Origin: an uncultured delta proteobacterium
Lineage (GTDB): Bacteria; RBG-13-61-14; DRUE01
NCBI GenBank assembly: GCA_903897985.1
Contig: CAIUDS010000508.1
Span: forward strand, 1 to 23,266
Length of the DNA: 23,266 nucleotides
Direction of reading: 5' to 3'
Part shown: positions 21,416-23,266 of the stretch, in pieces
How positions within the stretch are numbered: position 1 is the stretch's first letter
Layout of the letters: every line of letters starts with the position of its first letter
Translations under genes and position numbers: made by a program
Notes under the pieces: generated by a model
Told to the model about the DNA's origin: nothing
Databases searched by the model: none
Seen by the model: the letters and a program-made list of their open reading frames with translations, nothing else

Positions 21416-23068
21416 CTAAGGCCGTTCGGTGGTCAGAAAAACCACCCCCGCGGGAGGGAGGGAAAATTCAAGGGTGAGGTTCGCGCCCTCGAGCTTCCGG
21501 TCCAGCTCCGGCACGCGCAGGGTTTCGTCGCTCATCTTCCTCAGCCGGCTGACCTGGTCCGCGCTCAACTTCCCGGGCTTGCCCATCTTTACCCATTCGG
21601 AAAAGGTGTCTCCATGCGACCGGTCAATCCGAAAGCCGTAAAGATTTTTGCCGATCAGGTTGGCCGGAAGATTTTTCACCTCGAGCGTGACCGCGGCCTC
21701 GGGCCCGCCGGTTTCTCTCTTGCTCACGGTATCCAGGTAATACCAAGCGATCACCGAGAGCTGGTCAGAGTCCAGCGTGGCCATGGCGTCCAGATCTTTT
21801 CCATGCGCGGCCGCCTCGGTCTGGACCAGGTTTTTGCCCATCCGATGGAGGAACGCAAAAGCGTGATAGGACGGCTTGTGGATGCCATCGCCGGTGATCA
21901 GCCCGAACCCGCCGTGATAGGCCGCCTTCTTCACCGGCCAGTGCTCGCCCGGCAAGCCCCATTCCTCGAATACATCCGAATGGGTCCAGTGCGAAAATCC
22001 CGCGGTCAAGCCGTTGGTCTCTTTCACGGCCTTGCACATGAAGGCCGCGTCATTGGGCAGGTCGTGGTCGTTGGGCCAGAGGTTCATGTCATAGGAATAC
22101 GCGACCGAGCTGTTCCATTCGGTGACAAACAGCGGGAGCGGCTGGGGATAGCTCTTGGCCGCGATTCGGTTAACCAGCGAGAACTCGTCGTGGAAAAAAC
22201 CGCCGGTCAAATCCCGGTCCGCGTCCACCCCCGCCTTTTTCGCCTGGGGCCGAAGCAGGACCAGGGTTTCATTGTAATAGCCGTGGGTGCTGACAAAATC
22301 CACCGGGACTTGCGCCTGCCGGCAATGCTGGAGGAACTCGAAGACCCAGGCCGATTGCGAAGACGCCGGGCCGCCCACTTTGAGCTCCGGGCTGACCGCC
22401 TTTACCGCCCTGGCCGTCACATCGTAAAGCCGGAAATAATCGGCGATATTGCCTGCCCAGAACGCCGGCGGCCCAAGGTTCGGCTCGTTCCACACCTCGA
22501 AATACCAGTTCTTCACTTCCGCCAGGCCATATCGCTCGACCAAATGCTTGGTGAACGCTCCGACCATCTTTCCCCATTCCTCATAGTCCTTCGGAGGGCT
22601 GATGTTCGGCCGGTACCCGAGCGGAAAGCCGTGGGAATTCTTGGAGGCCAGCGCCTCCGGCATGAAGCTCAACTCGATGAACGGCTTGACCCCGGTTTTG
22701 AGAATGCCGTCATAGATACGGTCCACTCCGGAAAAGTTATACTGTCCCGGACCCTGATACACGCCGACCCGGTCGCCGAAGATGCCGTGGAACCGGACCA
22801 TCTCAATGCCCAGGTTCTCATGCGCGTCCTTTAAATGCGCCAGGATTTTCTCGTCCCATCCCTCCCGGATATAAAGGCTTGCATTGCCCGAGCCGGTCAT
22901 CACTTCCCACGAATGGTCCAGCGTCCCCGCCGGCATGGCCGCGTCCACCCCGATCCGCATCTTCACCGCCGGCTCGACCACCTTTGGTATCCGATATCCC
23001 GCGCCGCATCCCAGGGCCAGCGCCACCAGGATGAACATCCCGATTTTCCCGATTGCTTCTGCCTTCAT
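21416..23068 (-). CDS. GH39-like glycoside hydrolase, probable lipoprotein
   Basis: This 550-residue protein starts at the ATG at 23068, nine bases after AAAGGAG; the longer frame to 23137 lacks such a site. Residues 1-21 are a lipoprotein-type signal (VALALGC, Cys21), so it is probably anchored to a membrane facing the periplasm or outside. A (beta/alpha)8 barrel follows with YFEVWNEPNLG, whose Glu195 is the expected acid/base, and LFVTEWNSS, whose Glu317 is the expected nucleophile. FGDRVGVYQGPGQYNFSGVD is also typical of GH39 beta-xylosidase and alpha-iduronidase relatives. About residues 430-550 form a beta-sandwich domain. The enzyme likely cuts xylose- or uronic-acid-type glycosides, but the sugar is not certain. 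It converges on lipocalin copy 2 and may follow the gene at the window end. Confidence 0.9.
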   Translation of the reverse strand: MKAEAIGKIGMFILVALALGCGAGYRIPKVVEPAVKMRIGVDAAMPAGTLDHSWEVMTGSGNASLYIREGWDEKILAHLKDAHENLGIEMVRFHGIFGDRVGVYQGPGQYNFSGVDRIYDGILKTGVKPFIELSFMPEALASKNSHGFPLGYRPNISPPKDYEEWGKMVGAFTKHLVERYGLAEVKNWYFEVWNEPNLGPPAFWAGNIADYFRLYDVTARAVKAVSPELKVGGPASSQSAWVFEFLQHCRQAQVPVDFVSTHGYYNETLVLLRPQAKKAGVDADRDLTGGFFHDEFSLVNRIAAKSYPQPLPLFVTEWNSSVAYSYDMNLWPNDHDLPNDAAFMCKAVKETNGLTAGFSHWTHSDVFEEWGLPGEHWPVKKAAYHGGFGLITGDGIHKPSYHAFAFLHRMGKNLVQTEAAAHGKDLDAMATLDSDQLSVIAWYYLDTVSKRETGGPEAAVTLEVKNLPANLIGKNLYGFRIDRSHGDTFSEWVKMGKPGKLSADQVSRLRKMSDETLRVPELDRKLEGANLTLEFSLPPAGVVFLTTERP

Positions 23069-23084
23069 AATTTCAGGCTCCTTT

Positions 23085-23100
23085 CCCGGCTTGGGCCGGG
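23085..23100 (-). promoter_or_regulatory. Leader hairpin next to the GH39 ribosome site
   Basis: CCCGGC-TTGG-GCCGGG is a perfect 6-bp stem directly before AAAGGAG on the minus strand. It could modulate ribosome access or end transcription from the upstream gene. It is too short to be sure. Confidence 0.3.
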
Positions 23101-23157
23101 TATCCGGAATTTTATCAGGCCTTTTGAGCGATTTCAATCAGTTAGCCCGCTGACCGT

Positions 23158-23266
23158 CTAACACTTTTTTTTCCCCTTATCTGCGCGGGCAATCCAAGCA
23201 AAATTTCTCAGTTCCGGCTCCGGAAGATGAGCGCGCACCCATGCCAAATCAATCATAACTTCCTTG
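23158..23266 (-). CDS. C-terminal end of a gene cut by the window edge (unknown product)
   Basis: Read on the minus strand from the edge, an open frame of 35 codons ends at the TAG at 23158-23160. It gives a sequence with AWVRAHLPEPELRNFAWIAR and a basic tail. Composition looks like a real protein end rather than chance, and its stop lies 89 bases before the GH39 ATG, as in an operon. An internal ATG with AAGGAA only three bases before it makes an independent small gene unlikely. I cannot name the family. Confidence 0.4.
   Translation of the reverse strand, partial: KEVMIDLAWVRAHLPEPELRNFAWIARADKGKKKC

Noticed and set aside
21614..22834. 406-codon open frame antisense to the GH39 gene
   Set aside because: Arg-, Val- and Leu-rich chance translation opposite a gene with clear catalytic motifs.
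1..23266. CRISPR array, tRNA, rRNA, integrase or transposase
   Set aside because: I saw no regularly spaced repeats, no tRNA-like T-arm with matching stems, no rRNA core motifs and no recombinase motifs.

Overview
The window has no rRNA, tRNA, CRISPR array or transposase. It holds 16 protein genes, two of which run off the window edges, and one gene remnant. GC content is mostly high, with strong Shine-Dalgarno sites (AGGAGG type), sigma70-like promoters and several secreted or lipoprotein-like products. This suggests a free-living, probably Gram-negative bacterium of heterotrophic habit. I cannot fix the phylum from sequence alone. The GH172, GH39, S15 and PIG-L mix and the small intergenic palindromes remind me of uncultured lineages such as Omnitrophota, Aminicenantota or Elusimicrobiota, but this is only an impression.

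Left part (1-5011): two tandem paralogous membrane/TPR genes on the minus strand (the second is cut by the window edge) diverge from a secreted ARPP-1/DUF6569-like protein. A hairpin and a clear promoter follow, and then an autoinhibited Fic protein with a C-terminal winged helix.

Middle (5024-15322): seven minus-strand genes with short gaps look like one long operon, or two with an internal promoter near 9850. In transcription order they are a flavin reductase-like protein, an iron-type alcohol dehydrogenase, a secreted GH172 (DUF2961) glycosidase, a secreted S15/CocE hydrolase, an acyl-CoA dehydrogenase, an APC amino acid permease and a zinc-ribbon/M48 membrane protease. Together they suggest uptake and breakdown of extracellular glycan- and peptide- or ester-type substrates, with alcohol/aldehyde and acyl-CoA oxidation inside the cell. 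A consensus -10 box precedes the cluster.

Right part (15436-21254), plus strand: a six-helix membrane protein of unknown family, a secreted PIG-L deacetylase, then a distinctly AT-rich two-gene module (a SAMHD1/YwfO-type HD phosphohydrolase directly followed by a YwgA/Panacea-like small protein), then two tandem secreted CrtC/AttH-like lipocalin-fold proteins of 368 residues each, about 82% identical. Between these two copies lies a 25-codon remnant of the 3' end of a PIG-L gene. This shows that a PIG-L plus lipocalin unit was once duplicated, and suggests that the HD/YwgA pair later landed inside the first unit.

Right end: a convergent GH39-like lipoprotein glycosidase, and the 3' end of another minus-strand gene at the window edge.

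The best candidates for something new are the HD/YwgA-like pair in its AT-rich island, the duplicated PIG-L/lipocalin module with its leading six-helix membrane protein, and the zinc-ribbon/M48 fusion protein.
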